Part shown: one piece after another, positions 55,758 through 64,000 of the stretch
How positions within the stretch are numbered: the stretch's first letter is position 1
How the letters are laid out: every line of letters begins with the position of its first letter
NCBI GenBank assembly: GCA_964527215.1
Contig: CAZGNZ010000008.1
Coordinates: 1 to 64,000 of the forward strand
Direction: 5' to 3'
Source: CAZGNZ01 sp964527215
Lineage (GTDB): Bacteria; Fidelibacterota; Marinisomatia; SCGC-AAA003-L08; JACNLC01
DNA: 64,000 nucleotides
The notes under the pieces: model-generated
What the model was told of the DNA's origin: nothing
The model's database searches: none
Seen by the model: the letters and a program-made list of their open reading frames with translations, nothing else
Made by a program: the position numbers and the translations under genes

Positions 55758-55867
55758 ACTGCTGATGGTTTGGGGAGATATATTGTGCTTTTGGTATGAT
55801 TCCTTCTTGTTTCATCTGCAGGATGAAACCAGTCATTGTTCGGTTCCAGGTTCTCTTTCAGGGAGAA

Positions 55868-58231
55868 TCAGTCCTTATGGTCTTCTCCGTAATACTGATA
55901 GTAATAGTTGTTATAATTATAATATCCATATGTATTCTCTTCGGAAACACCGTTAAATACAATACCCGTAATACTTTGATTCATCTGCTTCAGGATCATC
56001 AGACAGCGGCGGAACCCGCTCCGGTCAGTTGTCCCGGGTCTGACCACCATGACCAGCTGCTGACAATGCTTGGCAATCATGGATGCATCCGTAACCGCCA
56101 GCAGTGGAGGAGAATCAAAGAGAACCACATCCCATTCCTGCTCGAGCCTGGAGATAAGACTGGTCATTTTATCCGAACCAAGAAGCTCAGACGGGTTGGG
56201 CGGAGTGACTCCAGAGGTTACAATGGATAAATTTTCTATTTCCGTCTTCATGATCAAAGAATTGAAATCGGAGACCTGTCCGGCGAGATAATGTGTGATA
56301 CCCTCTCCCCGTTCAACACCGAATACTTTGTGTATAATCGATTTACGTAAATCCGTATCAATGAGGAGTGTCCGTTTGCCCAGGTTTGCATATGTGATGG
56401 CGAGGTTGGAAATAGTGGTGGTTTTTCCTTCTCCCGGTCCGGAACTGGTGACCAGGACAGACCCTTTTCCCTCATTGGTATGTGCATACATCAGGGTTGT
56501 CCGAAGCGTACGATATGCTTCTGAAAGGACCGAATTAGGCACCTCATGTGTGATCAGACGATCCTGCATCTTTTTCAAACGGTTATTGGATCTTTTGATG
56601 ACCGAAGCACTTTTCCGGCGACGGTGCTGTTTGTCCTTCCTTTTTTTCTTCTTGTATTCAACACCGATGGATGGAATGATGGCCAGAATAGACAGCCCTT
56701 TTCGCTCAACTTCATCCGTTGTTTTGACCGTATTGTCCATAAACTCACGAATAAAAGTCTGCGCAACTCCAAACAGCAGTCCAAGAAAAATGCCCACGAT
56801 AATATTGAGGATAATTTTGGGTTTGATGGGTCTTTTGGCGGCGATGGCTTCGTCAATCACCCGGATTTTTCCCAGTTCGGATGCCCGTGATATATTTGCT
56901 TCATCCAGCTTTTGAACCAGAAAGCTGTAGGTTTCGGCCTGAACATTGATAATTCTCTGAAGGCGCGTAAACTGCAGAAGCTTGTCAGGAAGTTCGTTCA
57001 GCTGATCCTCGTAGAGATTGATGAGTTTTTGTTTCTCATTTTTGATGGTCTGAAGGGTCGCGTTCTGGGCATCAAATACCAGCAGCGTATCCATCAGAGA
57101 CTGCCGGTAGCGAATGGGATCCGTGGCGGAAATTTCCTGGGTGATCAACTCGCTGGTCTGCTCGGAAAGTTCAGCTTTCAGTTTTTCCAGCCGGTCTTCA
57201 AGTGAACGCACAGCCTCATGGTCTTCCCCGTACTGAATGATATTCAGGACCAATTCCGATTCCGCATCAGCAATTTCGTTCTGAAGCATCGTAAGAGAAC
57301 TGCTGATTGTATTCGACAATTTCTGGTAGAGTCTCCGTTCTTCTTCGGTCAGCCGGGATTCAACATATTCCTGTCTTTCCGCCAATATGTTGATCTGGGA
57401 CTGGGTGGTATAATATTCTCCTTCAATGGTGCTGAGATTTTCAAGGATAATTTTAGAATCGCTGTCCAGCCCGTAAATTTTCTCTTTCTGCTGGAAATTT
57501 TTCAGTGAGTCTTCCGTTGCATTCAATTCTGCTTCCAGCAGTCTGATCTGTTCATCCAGAAAGTTTTTAAGGCTGTTCAGTTCTCCGGATGCCCACTCAA
57601 TATCCTGCGTCTGATATACGCTGATAATGGTGTTCACAAGCAGCGCGGCTTCCTTGGCATCCACGCTGGGAAGGGTAATTGCGAGCACATTGGTGTTGGG
57701 CTCGTTTTTCAGATTCATATTGCTCTGAATATACTCAACGGAAGCGGTAAAAAGGGAATCACTGATTTCCCCGGTAAGTTCTTTTTTGTCAACCGTTTCT
57801 CCGGCCTTCCCGAACGAAATCAGATTCAGTACCAGCTGTTTTACGGCGTTCGGCTTCACCTCCCTGGTACCGAACAGATGAAGATCATTGCGGCTGTCGG
57901 ATGCCCACAGATATCTGACAACATTCTCCGCCAGCGAACGGGATTTGATGATCTCCATTTCATTGTTGATTACATTGTACTGGTCCTCAAATCCCATATC
58001 AAACAGCGTCAGTGTTTCACTGACTTCCTCAACGGATATCGTGGCTGTGGATTCAAAGACCGGCGTGGTCATGATTGCCATAAACCCGCCCAAAAACAGG
58101 AAAACAGCTGTTATCAGACTTATTTTTTTGAGGTTGCGACGAAAAATGAAATAGATTTCAGTCAGGTCCAATTCCGCTTCTTCAAATCTGGCAGTAGGCT
58201 GCTGAAAGGGAGGCTGAGTTTGATTCATCAA
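55868..58231 (-). CDS. Wzc-type polysaccharide co-polymerase / tyrosine autokinase
   Basis: This 787-residue inner-membrane protein has a Wzz domain with a first membrane helix near 35-55 and long periplasmic coiled coil (about 180-430). A second helix (PKIILNIIVGIFLGLLFGVA) is near 480. The cytosolic BY-kinase domain carries Walker A SSGPGEGKTTT (Lys near 604), Walker A' TLLIDTDLRK and Walker B VVLFDSPP. The C-terminus is a tyrosine cluster (TYGYYNYNNYYYQYYG), the autophosphorylation site that controls chain length in this family. It lies 25 bp downstream of the SLBB gene. Kinase and co-polymerase are fused, the Gram-negative arrangement. Confidence 0.95.
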   Translation of the reverse strand: MMNQTQPPFQQPTARFEEAELDLTEIYFIFRRNLKKISLITAVFLFLGGFMAIMTTPVFESTATISVEEVSETLTLFDMGFEDQYNVINNEMEIIKSRSLAENVVRYLWASDSRNDLHLFGTREVKPNAVKQLVLNLISFGKAGETVDKKELTGEISDSLFTASVEYIQSNMNLKNEPNTNVLAITLPSVDAKEAALLVNTIISVYQTQDIEWASGELNSLKNFLDEQIRLLEAELNATEDSLKNFQQKEKIYGLDSDSKIILENLSTIEGEYYTTQSQINILAERQEYVESRLTEEERRLYQKLSNTISSSLTMLQNEIADAESELVLNIIQYGEDHEAVRSLEDRLEKLKAELSEQTSELITQEISATDPIRYRQSLMDTLLVFDAQNATLQTIKNEKQKLINLYEDQLNELPDKLLQFTRLQRIINVQAETYSFLVQKLDEANISRASELGKIRVIDEAIAAKRPIKPKIILNIIVGIFLGLLFGVAQTFIREFMDNTVKTTDEVERKGLSILAIIPSIGVEYKKKKRKDKQHRRRKSASVIKRSNNRLKKMQDRLITHEVPNSVLSEAYRTLRTTLMYAHTNEGKGSVLVTSSGPGEGKTTTISNLAITYANLGKRTLLIDTDLRKSIIHKVFGVERGEGITHYLAGQVSDFNSLIMKTEIENLSIVTSGVTPPNPSELLGSDKMTSLISRLEQEWDVVLFDSPPLLAVTDASMIAKHCQQLVMVVRPGTTDRSGFRRCLMILKQMNQSITGIVFNGVSEENTYGYYNYNNYYYQYYGEDHKD

Positions 58232-58256
58232 GTTTTCTTTCTGAAACTACTAAAAA

Positions 58257-58772
58257 TCAATCGTTTTGGATGCGTTCAATCTGTAACGCGATACTTACAA
58301 TCGTCAGGGCTGTATTCAGAAGCGAAGCCTGGGACACCAAGAAGGAATACGTGGTCTCAGGTATGTAAAATGTATCATTGGGAAGGACCTCAACGGGCGG
58401 CATGGGTTCACCGCTGTCAAGATAGTGGTCCAGATCAATGACGGTTTTCTCAATTTTTTCAGTTTCCGGATTCTGACGGTACAGGCAGACTTGCGACAGT
58501 TTTGCCCCTTCCTTCGGTCCCCCGGCAAATGAAAGAAGTGAAAGAAGGTCGATACCATCATAAACCGTATAGATCCCGGGACTTTTCACATGTCCCCAGA
58601 TATTGATATTCATTTTGACAGTGCCTTCACCGTCGTAAATATAGCCGGCGGAAGGAACCGCATTATTTTTGGGAATGCTTAAATTTTCTAAATCAAAATT
58701 TTGCGGGATTGCAATGGAAAGGGTTAAGAAGTAAATCAGGTATTTTCTTAAAACTGTGAATGCTCTGTTCAT
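58257..58772 (-). CDS. small SLBB-domain protein of the export system
   Basis: This 171-residue protein has an N-terminal signal or anchor (YLIYFLTLSIAIPQ) and one SLBB domain (NINIWGHVKSPGIYTVYDGIDLLSLLSFAGGPKEGAKL, about 53-90). A C-terminal membrane-like helix (SFLVSQASLLNTALTIVSIAL) follows. It lacks the Poly_export domain and multiple SLBB repeats of Wza, so it is either an accessory periplasmic link or a reduced form. Its gene immediately precedes the Wzc-type kinase. Confidence 0.8.
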   Translation of the reverse strand: MNRAFTVLRKYLIYFLTLSIAIPQNFDLENLSIPKNNAVPSAGYIYDGEGTVKMNINIWGHVKSPGIYTVYDGIDLLSLLSFAGGPKEGAKLSQVCLYRQNPETEKIEKTVIDLDHYLDSGEPMPPVEVLPNDTFYIPETTYSFLVSQASLLNTALTIVSIALQIERIQND

Positions 58773-58976
58773 GTACTCTATCTGTTTAATGCCCTAAAAT
58801 AGGCTTTCCGGAGTTGCAGTAAATTCCCAAATCTTTCCAGTTGTCCACCAAAGGCTGCGGTCATCAGTCATTCCTCTGAGGCTGCACCTGTGTTTCAGGA
58901 TGTCTGCAGAATCTGTTGATATCTGCTGCTGGATTTCACCTTTTCAGAATATCCAAATCAGAACCTAAAACATAAT

Positions 58977-59864
58977 TTACCTTGTTTCATTTCTTCTTTC
59001 AAAACCCTGTTTCCCGAACAGGCCGGACAGCTGCCGGCGAACCTGATCATTGTACAAATCCAGCTGTGTTTCCGACAGTATGGATTTCCCTTCTCCGACT
59101 TTCCCTGCCCTGATAAATTTATTCCGGGTCTGCTTTTCATAAAAGACCGCATGCGTGTGATCAAATTTTGCTTCATGCTGCTTCATGTACTGAAAGGAAC
59201 ACCTATCAAGAATTCGCTGTCTGTCCTGCGGAAGGATATCCACTTCCAAAAAATCGGCAACCTGAACCAAAACGGATTCAAAATCCCTGACCATATCCTC
59301 AAACCTGAGAAACAGACAGTTCAAATCCGCTTTGTTTTCAGTCCACAGTTTGACATGCTCAAACCAGGAACCCCACGCTATATGTCCGCTGCAGAATTTT
59401 TTGAAAAACTGTTCAAATGATCCTTTATAATTCATGTGGGATCCATAAAAGCTGAAATAGGACTGAATGACATCGAGACCGTCACGCATGATGTAAATGT
59501 ACCTGCAGCGACCCTTGGGCGTGGCCGGATAACTTAAATGACTTTTAAAAACCCTTGGATCGGGGCATGCATCCAGTTTATCCGGATTCATCCCGGTTTT
59601 CATCAGGACTCTTTCATACCAGGGGGAAAAAGCTGAAATGTGCGGAATGCTCATGTCTCCATCCGTTAACAGCTGGTAGACCGTCATCTGCATCCACGTT
59701 GTACCGGACCGGGGATAAGTGACAATAAAAATATCGGTATCACGGGGAGTAAAATTCAAATCCGGCAGCCGGGCCAGATCCAGTCGGCGCTGTATCGCCG
59801 AAGCCTTGCTGATGACCGACGACATCAGTTTGCTGCCTGTTTTCAGTAACCGGGTATTCAACAT
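58977..59864 (-). CDS. sulfotransferase 5 (SULT-like)
   Basis: This 295-residue sulfotransferase has a canonical 5'-phosphosulfate loop TYPRSGTTWMQM (49-60), a 3'-phosphate motif YIMRDGLDVIQSYFSF and a C-terminal FIRAGKVGEGKS segment resembling the RKG..G site. It resembles cytosolic-type sulfotransferases more than NDST-type ones. It is separated from the SLBB gene by about 200 bp and is the most upstream polysaccharide gene on the minus strand, so the main operon could begin here. Confidence 0.9.
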   Translation of the reverse strand: MLNTRLLKTGSKLMSSVISKASAIQRRLDLARLPDLNFTPRDTDIFIVTYPRSGTTWMQMTVYQLLTDGDMSIPHISAFSPWYERVLMKTGMNPDKLDACPDPRVFKSHLSYPATPKGRCRYIYIMRDGLDVIQSYFSFYGSHMNYKGSFEQFFKKFCSGHIAWGSWFEHVKLWTENKADLNCLFLRFEDMVRDFESVLVQVADFLEVDILPQDRQRILDRCSFQYMKQHEAKFDHTHAVFYEKQTRNKFIRAGKVGEGKSILSETQLDLYNDQVRRQLSGLFGKQGFERRNETR

Positions 59865-60215
59865 TTGAAATATCTTCGATAAATTTTGTTTTACAACACA
59901 CTTACATCTGAAATGAACATAAGTCTGATTTTATTGATTCTATCTGATTTTATTGATTCTATAAGATACAGGAATCGATAATATAAGCAGTCTTCCTCGA
60001 ATAATGAGGTATTAAATCTCGTTCATTTGTAACGGTTTGTGGATAATTGTCGAAGATTCTCAACACTGCGGGTTGCGGGATGCCGTCGGGTTGGAAATAT
60101 TGCGGATGACGAACTCATCAAAACCGGACAAAAGACAGAAACAATGCGGTATCCAAGTTCGGAAGATATCAAAGGCAGAATCAGTAAATAGAAATGGCTG
60201 ATATTGCTGGAGCTG
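59865..60215. promoter_or_regulatory. intergenic region upstream of the polysaccharide operon
   Basis: 351 bp, AT-rich near the sulfotransferase 5 start, with no gene seen. As the region upstream of the long minus-strand polysaccharide run, it is the best place for the main promoter. It contains the tandem repeat at 59924-59961. The right part also follows the end of the esterase gene; no clear terminator was found. Confidence 0.4.
59924..59961. repeat. 19 bp perfect tandem direct repeat
   Basis: TCTGATTTTATTGATTCTA occurs twice head to tail with no mismatch, about 60 bp upstream of the sulfotransferase 5 start. It could be a duplicated regulator site or simply a slipped-strand duplication. 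Confidence 0.7.
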
Positions 60216-62582
60216 CTAGCGCCAGAAAGTATCGAAAAATCCTTCTTTCAGAACCTTGAAATCTTCACCGGAGGATTTATAGATCAGGTAATCAGGAAAC
60301 AGATAATGGTTAATCTTCGGCGGGACCCGTCTGTTTTCTGGCAGGATATCCAGTAAAACATAGCGAACTTGAAATTGTGGATTGGGATAAATCATTCTCA
60401 CCCCTGTAGTTTCGGGGCTGTATGATGTCCCTTGGAAAACCAGTTCCGGCTCCGTTTCCACCGGAAGTTTCTTCAGCAGCATCTTCATCGCCGGATTCTC
60501 GTCAGGAAAACCAATGATATGGATATTCATATTGGCAGCATAATAGTCCTGCCGCTGCAGGAATTCTTCGGATGAGATCACAGGAAATTCAATATCATAC
60601 TCAGCATAGTATTCTTTCAGGTTTCTGAGAAAACCTTCCGTCTGCCGGGACGGATGCTCCACAGAGCCTACCACAATCACGGCCGCACTTTTCTCGCCAT
60701 CCATCCACGGCCCTTCAAGTCCGCTTCGTTTCTGAAGTCGGCCAGAATCCCTCAAACCCGCCATCCAGTTTTCGCCCAATCGATAAAATGATGGTTTTTC
60801 AGGAATTGCCTGAGCGGCTTTGATCTCAACCGCTGCGGTTCCGTCAATTTCAAATACCACCGGCAGGTGCGGGTTAAAGTGAAACCCCCTGGTATCCAAT
60901 GTAAAATCCGAAACATTTTCCGTGATCACTCGAATCCGGTTGCCGTCTGCACCAGCCTTGATGCGGGCAAACGCTTCCCAATCCTGCTTGCCGGTGATTT
61001 CCGTCCAGAACGCCTTTCCGTATCTCAGGTAAAATGTTCTGTGTTCAACATCTGCCGGCCACTGGCGGCGGAAATGTTCTTTGACGAGATACATGCGATC
61101 CGAATCCTGATCTGCCTGATTCCAAACGGAATGACCTACATCCGGATATTCAATATACACATGATCGCAGTCCAGACGCGTCAATTCTTCTGTCATTTTC
61201 CGGGAATGCTGAACGGACACTGTCGGATCTACTGCACCGTGATAAATACGGCTGGGCAGTCCCCGGGCGTTTACTGCAAATTCAATCGGACTCAGCGACT
61301 TCATCAGAGTCCCGTGCGCACAGCCGGGATAGTGGAAGGAATCCAGCATATTCAAATCAGTGGGTCCGCAGGCGGGACTGATGGCGGCAAAGCGGTCAGG
61401 GAACAAGAGCCCCAGTTTCCAGGTGCCGTATCCGCCCATTGATGCACCCGCAAGAAATACCCGGTTTTCGTCGATGGGATAATGGTCGATGATATGCTGA
61501 ATCACATCCATGACATCCTGCTCGCCTGCTCCGAGATAATACCGGTTCCGCCGGCCATAAACCGCTGCCCTGATCAGCTTCAAATCATCCAGAGACGGAT
61601 CGTCATCCGCCCATAGCAGGTTCCCGTATTTCCGGATATCTACCTCATAGCCATGCAGGTTTACCCATAATCCATATAACTGATCCGGTTCAATCCCGTT
61701 CGGCAGCATGATATCGTACGGCTGGAGTGACCCGTCAATCTGCGAACGGTACGCCCGTTTCACCCGTCCTGGTTTTCCTGAAAAGTATGGTTTCCCGGAT
61801 TCAAGGCACTTGAAAATATCCTTCAATTCAAATTCCGTCCGCATCAGGTCAAAATGAAACGGCCGGTTCGAATTTGTTAATTCCGACAGGAGCCGGAACT
61901 GGAGCTCCAGAGTCGGTAAAACATCGTAGTTCCCGTTATCTGATGTCAGAGTTTCCGCCCAGCGGCGAACCTTCCTTTCGTACTCTTCCAGGCGCTGCGG
62001 CAGTTCACCGACCGTATGCCGGTATTCAAGCCATTTTTCATATTCGGGTGACAGTGTATCAAATCCAACGTTTGTAAATACAAAGTAGTCAAATGAGACC
62101 CAGTCCCCCCGGCTGTTTTCCAGACGGATTCGTCGTTTCCCCTTCTGTACCGGTATCCTGAACTCCTGATGATAAACTGACTGGTAAATATCATATTCTT
62201 CCAGATACCTGGCGGACAGCCACGGCCCGTCACCCGGTCCCGCAGACAATTCCGTTCGACTCTGTTCATCCCCATCAATAGATACGATGAGTTCCGCTTC
62301 TACCGAGACCTGATCCACCATGAACACGAACTCTCCGTCACTGAGAAATTCCAGTTCAAATTCCAGGGGATCCGTATTCATATCGGGATTTGATGTCCAG
62401 CCAGGCCCATGAAGGAAACGGGACGGCAGGACTTCTGTATTTTCAAATCCTCCCTGGCTGCTGATGATAAAAATCTTATTTGACGGCTGCCATTCATCAA
62501 GCGGAAAAATCAGCAGATCGTGGAAATCACCCGCATTCACTATTGCACTCATCATGATTAATCCTGTTATCCCAACCCGCAT
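60216..62582 (-). CDS. secreted prolyl-oligopeptidase-like esterase
   Basis: This 788-residue protein has a signal peptide (MRVGITGLIMMSAIVNAG) and a beta-rich N-terminal part. An alpha/beta-hydrolase domain of the S9/esterase type follows (about 290-520): DVIQHIIDHYPIDENRVFLAGASMGGYGTW with nucleophile Ser381, HGAVDPTVSVQHSRKM (acid region) and YPDVGHSVWNQ (His). The C-terminal third (about 520-788) is unassigned. It is probably an envelope or extracellular esterase or peptidase acting on polymers. The longest frame begins inside the ABC ATPase gene (62627). The ATG at 62582 follows that gene's TGA by 1 bp and starts the signal peptide, so it was chosen. The two genes are co-transcribed. Confidence 0.83.
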   Translation of the reverse strand: MRVGITGLIMMSAIVNAGDFHDLLIFPLDEWQPSNKIFIISSQGGFENTEVLPSRFLHGPGWTSNPDMNTDPLEFELEFLSDGEFVFMVDQVSVEAELIVSIDGDEQSRTELSAGPGDGPWLSARYLEEYDIYQSVYHQEFRIPVQKGKRRIRLENSRGDWVSFDYFVFTNVGFDTLSPEYEKWLEYRHTVGELPQRLEEYERKVRRWAETLTSDNGNYDVLPTLELQFRLLSELTNSNRPFHFDLMRTEFELKDIFKCLESGKPYFSGKPGRVKRAYRSQIDGSLQPYDIMLPNGIEPDQLYGLWVNLHGYEVDIRKYGNLLWADDDPSLDDLKLIRAAVYGRRNRYYLGAGEQDVMDVIQHIIDHYPIDENRVFLAGASMGGYGTWKLGLLFPDRFAAISPACGPTDLNMLDSFHYPGCAHGTLMKSLSPIEFAVNARGLPSRIYHGAVDPTVSVQHSRKMTEELTRLDCDHVYIEYPDVGHSVWNQADQDSDRMYLVKEHFRRQWPADVEHRTFYLRYGKAFWTEITGKQDWEAFARIKAGADGNRIRVITENVSDFTLDTRGFHFNPHLPVVFEIDGTAAVEIKAAQAIPEKPSFYRLGENWMAGLRDSGRLQKRSGLEGPWMDGEKSAAVIVVGSVEHPSRQTEGFLRNLKEYYAEYDIEFPVISSEEFLQRQDYYAANMNIHIIGFPDENPAMKMLLKKLPVETEPELVFQGTSYSPETTGVRMIYPNPQFQVRYVLLDILPENRRVPPKINHYLFPDYLIYKSSGEDFKVLKEGFFDTFWR

Positions 62583-62583
62583 T

Positions 62584-63666
62584 TCAATCCAGTCTGTATC
62601 CTGAAGCACTGTCAAAGAAATGAACAAACTCCCTCATTATATCAAAAGAAATCCGGCTGCCCGATTCCATCATCACCGTTTCGGGGACTTTTGCCGTAAA
62701 CTGATGCCGCCCGGTTTTCAAATGGAAATTGGATTCACTGCCCATCAGCTCACAAACCTCCAGTATCCCTTCAAATCCTGTATCGTCATGGGTAATAACC
62801 ACATGCTCCGGCCGAACGCCCAATACGACTTCACGATCAACGTAGGGAGCAAGCATCTGGCTCTTTTCTGCTGAAATTTCCAGTTTGAAGGACCCTTCAT
62901 CTGCAACCAGAGTACCGTCTTCTTTTCGAACACCCACCGTAAAAAAATTCATGGCAGGCGACCCGATAAAACCGGCGACAAACTGGTTCGCCGGACGGCT
63001 GAATACATTGATCGGGGAGTCATCCTGCATGATATATCCATCCTTCATCACCACAATCCGATCACCCATCGTCATGGCTTCCACCTGATCGTGAGTCACA
63101 TATATCATCGTGGTCCGCAGTGCTTTATGAAGCTTCTTGATCTCGGTCCGCATCTGAACCCGCAATTTGGCATCCAGATTGGACAGCGGCTCATCGAACA
63201 GGAATACCTTCGGCTTTCTGACAATCGCCCGTCCCACTGCAACCCGCTGTCTCTGTCCGCCGCTGAGTTCCTTTGGTTTCCGTTTCAGCAGATCATCAAT
63301 ATCCAGAAGCGCCGACGCATCCGATACGAATTTCTGAATGGTTTCTGCAGCAGTTTTACGAAGTTTAAGTCCGAAGGCCATATTGTCCCAGACACTCATG
63401 TGGGGATACAACGCATAATTCTGGAAAACCATGGCTATGTCGCGGTTTTTCGGTGCAACATCGTTCACGATCCTATCCCCGATCATCACCGATCCGCTGG
63501 TGATTTCCTCCAATCCTGCGATAATCCTGAGCGTTGTCGATTTCCCGCAGCCTGACGGTCCTACCAGAACGACAAATTCACCGTCTTCAATCTCCAGATC
63601 CACATCGTGCAGAATCTGATTTTTCCCAAAAAACTTGTTTATGTTCTCAAGTTTCACCTTGGCCAT
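62584..63666 (-). CDS. ABC transporter ATP-binding protein (MalK/UgpC type)
   Basis: A 360-residue sugar-type ABC ATPase: Walker A GPSGCGKST (36-44), Q-loop FQNYALYPHMSVWDNMAFGL, signature LSGGQRQR, Walker B VFLFDEPLSNLDAKLR, H-loop YVTHDQ, and C-terminal TOBE/OB domains (VVLGVRPEHVVI). In this family the ATPase energises uptake of oligosaccharides or glycerol phosphate with two permeases and a binding protein. None of those partners is in the window, so it may be a shared ATPase for transporters encoded elsewhere. It is coupled to the secreted esterase downstream. Confidence 0.93.
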   Translation of the reverse strand: MAKVKLENINKFFGKNQILHDVDLEIEDGEFVVLVGPSGCGKSTTLRIIAGLEEITSGSVMIGDRIVNDVAPKNRDIAMVFQNYALYPHMSVWDNMAFGLKLRKTAAETIQKFVSDASALLDIDDLLKRKPKELSGGQRQRVAVGRAIVRKPKVFLFDEPLSNLDAKLRVQMRTEIKKLHKALRTTMIYVTHDQVEAMTMGDRIVVMKDGYIMQDDSPINVFSRPANQFVAGFIGSPAMNFFTVGVRKEDGTLVADEGSFKLEISAEKSQMLAPYVDREVVLGVRPEHVVITHDDTGFEGILEVCELMGSESNFHLKTGRHQFTAKVPETVMMESGSRISFDIMREFVHFFDSASGYRLD

Positions 63667-63735
63667 GTTGATTCCGTTTTCCGATTATTAACCAGTTGTT
63701 TGATTGATTTTGTCAAATTGTAATCGAGAATGGGG

Positions 63736-64000
63736 TTACTGAAGGATTAATTCAACCAGTAAAACCACATCCAGAACGTCAATACTGGAGTCCCCGTTCA
63801 AATCACCGTGACAGACGACAATTTCTTCAAGGATGATGTCACCCAGAATATGACCCACAAGCATGACGATATCCAGAATGTCTGCATTTCCATCTAGATT
63901 GATGTCGCCATCCGGCAGACAGCCGCTTTCGGAATACACTGCCCTGAATGACATATCCCAAAGCAGATCTGGAACAGGAATAACGGTTGCTCCGCCGTCA
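63736..64000 (-). CDS. C-terminal end of a dockerin-bearing secreted protein (truncated by window)
   Basis: The frame is open through the right window edge; at least 87 C-terminal residues are visible. They hold two dockerin-like calcium-loop repeats, GDINLDGNADILDIVMLVGH and GDLNGDSSIDVLDVVLLVEL. The same module occurs in the 1496-residue protein at 17459. Here the dockerin pair is the extreme C-terminus, with no type IX sorting tail after it. An internal ATG at 63954 is unlikely to be the real start. Dockerin modules usually attach proteins to cohesin partners or act as stability modules at the surface. Confidence 0.8.
   Translation of the reverse strand, partial: DGGATVIPVPDLLWDMSFRAVYSESGCLPDGDINLDGNADILDIVMLVGHILGDIILEEIVVCHGDLNGDSSIDVLDVVLLVELILQ

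Noticed and set aside
62583..62627. Start of the secreted esterase inside the ABC ATPase gene
   Set aside because: The ATG at 62582, just after the ATPase stop, directly starts a good signal peptide; the longer version would bury it.
1..64000. CRISPR array, tRNA or rRNA genes
   Set aside because: No regularly spaced repeat array, and no cloverleaf or rRNA-like segment, was recognised by reading. A dedicated tRNA/rRNA scan was not possible.

Overview
The window looks like a chromosomal piece of a marine member of the FCB group, most likely Candidatus Marinimicrobia (SAR406/Fidelibacterota) or a near relative. This is inferred from three sequence features. Two large secreted proteins end in type IX-style sorting tails (NPFNPATRI.F.LP, PNP...SGIYFL.). 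Dockerin-like repeats (D.N.DG..DILDIV) occur in two proteins. IspG is the long, insert-containing form typical of that group. No rRNA or tRNA is visible to confirm the taxonomy.

Bases 1-22500 are mostly housekeeping or solitary genes: ispG, a KARI-like gene coupled to a TPR protein, a TPR/DUF3857/transglutaminase protein coupled to a 5'-nucleotidase-like lipoprotein, a TerB-like protein, thioredoxin, a radical-SAM DUF512 protein coupled to der and to a secreted metalloprotease, yigZ, and a 1496-residue secreted hydrolase with a beta-helix, dockerin, cohesin-like region and sorting tail. Between them lie copies of a MITE-like element of about 178 bp with TA flanks, each just downstream of a gene's 3' end, and a decayed transposase.

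Bases 22500-59900 form one large exopolysaccharide locus. The minus strand carries a Wzi-like outer-membrane protein, a WcaJ-type initiating sugar-phosphate transferase, UDP-xylose synthase, a second epimerase, glycosyltransferases, an O-antigen ligase/polymerase, a Wzx flippase, a Wzc-type tyrosine autokinase, an SLBB protein, a PslG/GH39-like lipoprotein and five different sulfotransferases. The product is therefore probably a heavily sulfated polysaccharide. Embedded in it is an island of mainly plus-strand genes (32003-44856): a type II thioesterase, a 4'-phosphopantetheinyl transferase, a second MBOAT acyltransferase with two SGNH-like partners, and a 1999-residue type I polyketide synthase (AT-ACP-KS-AT-KR-ACP, no thioesterase). 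A first MBOAT/SGNH pair lies directly beside it on the minus strand. The simplest reading is that the PKS makes a short beta-hydroxy-acyl group that the MBOAT/SGNH machinery attaches to the sulfated polysaccharide. This is the most promising candidate for an undescribed system here.

Bases 60200-64000 hold a secreted prolyl-oligopeptidase-like esterase, an orphan MalK/UgpC-type ABC ATPase, and the C-terminal end of another dockerin-bearing secreted protein that runs off the window.
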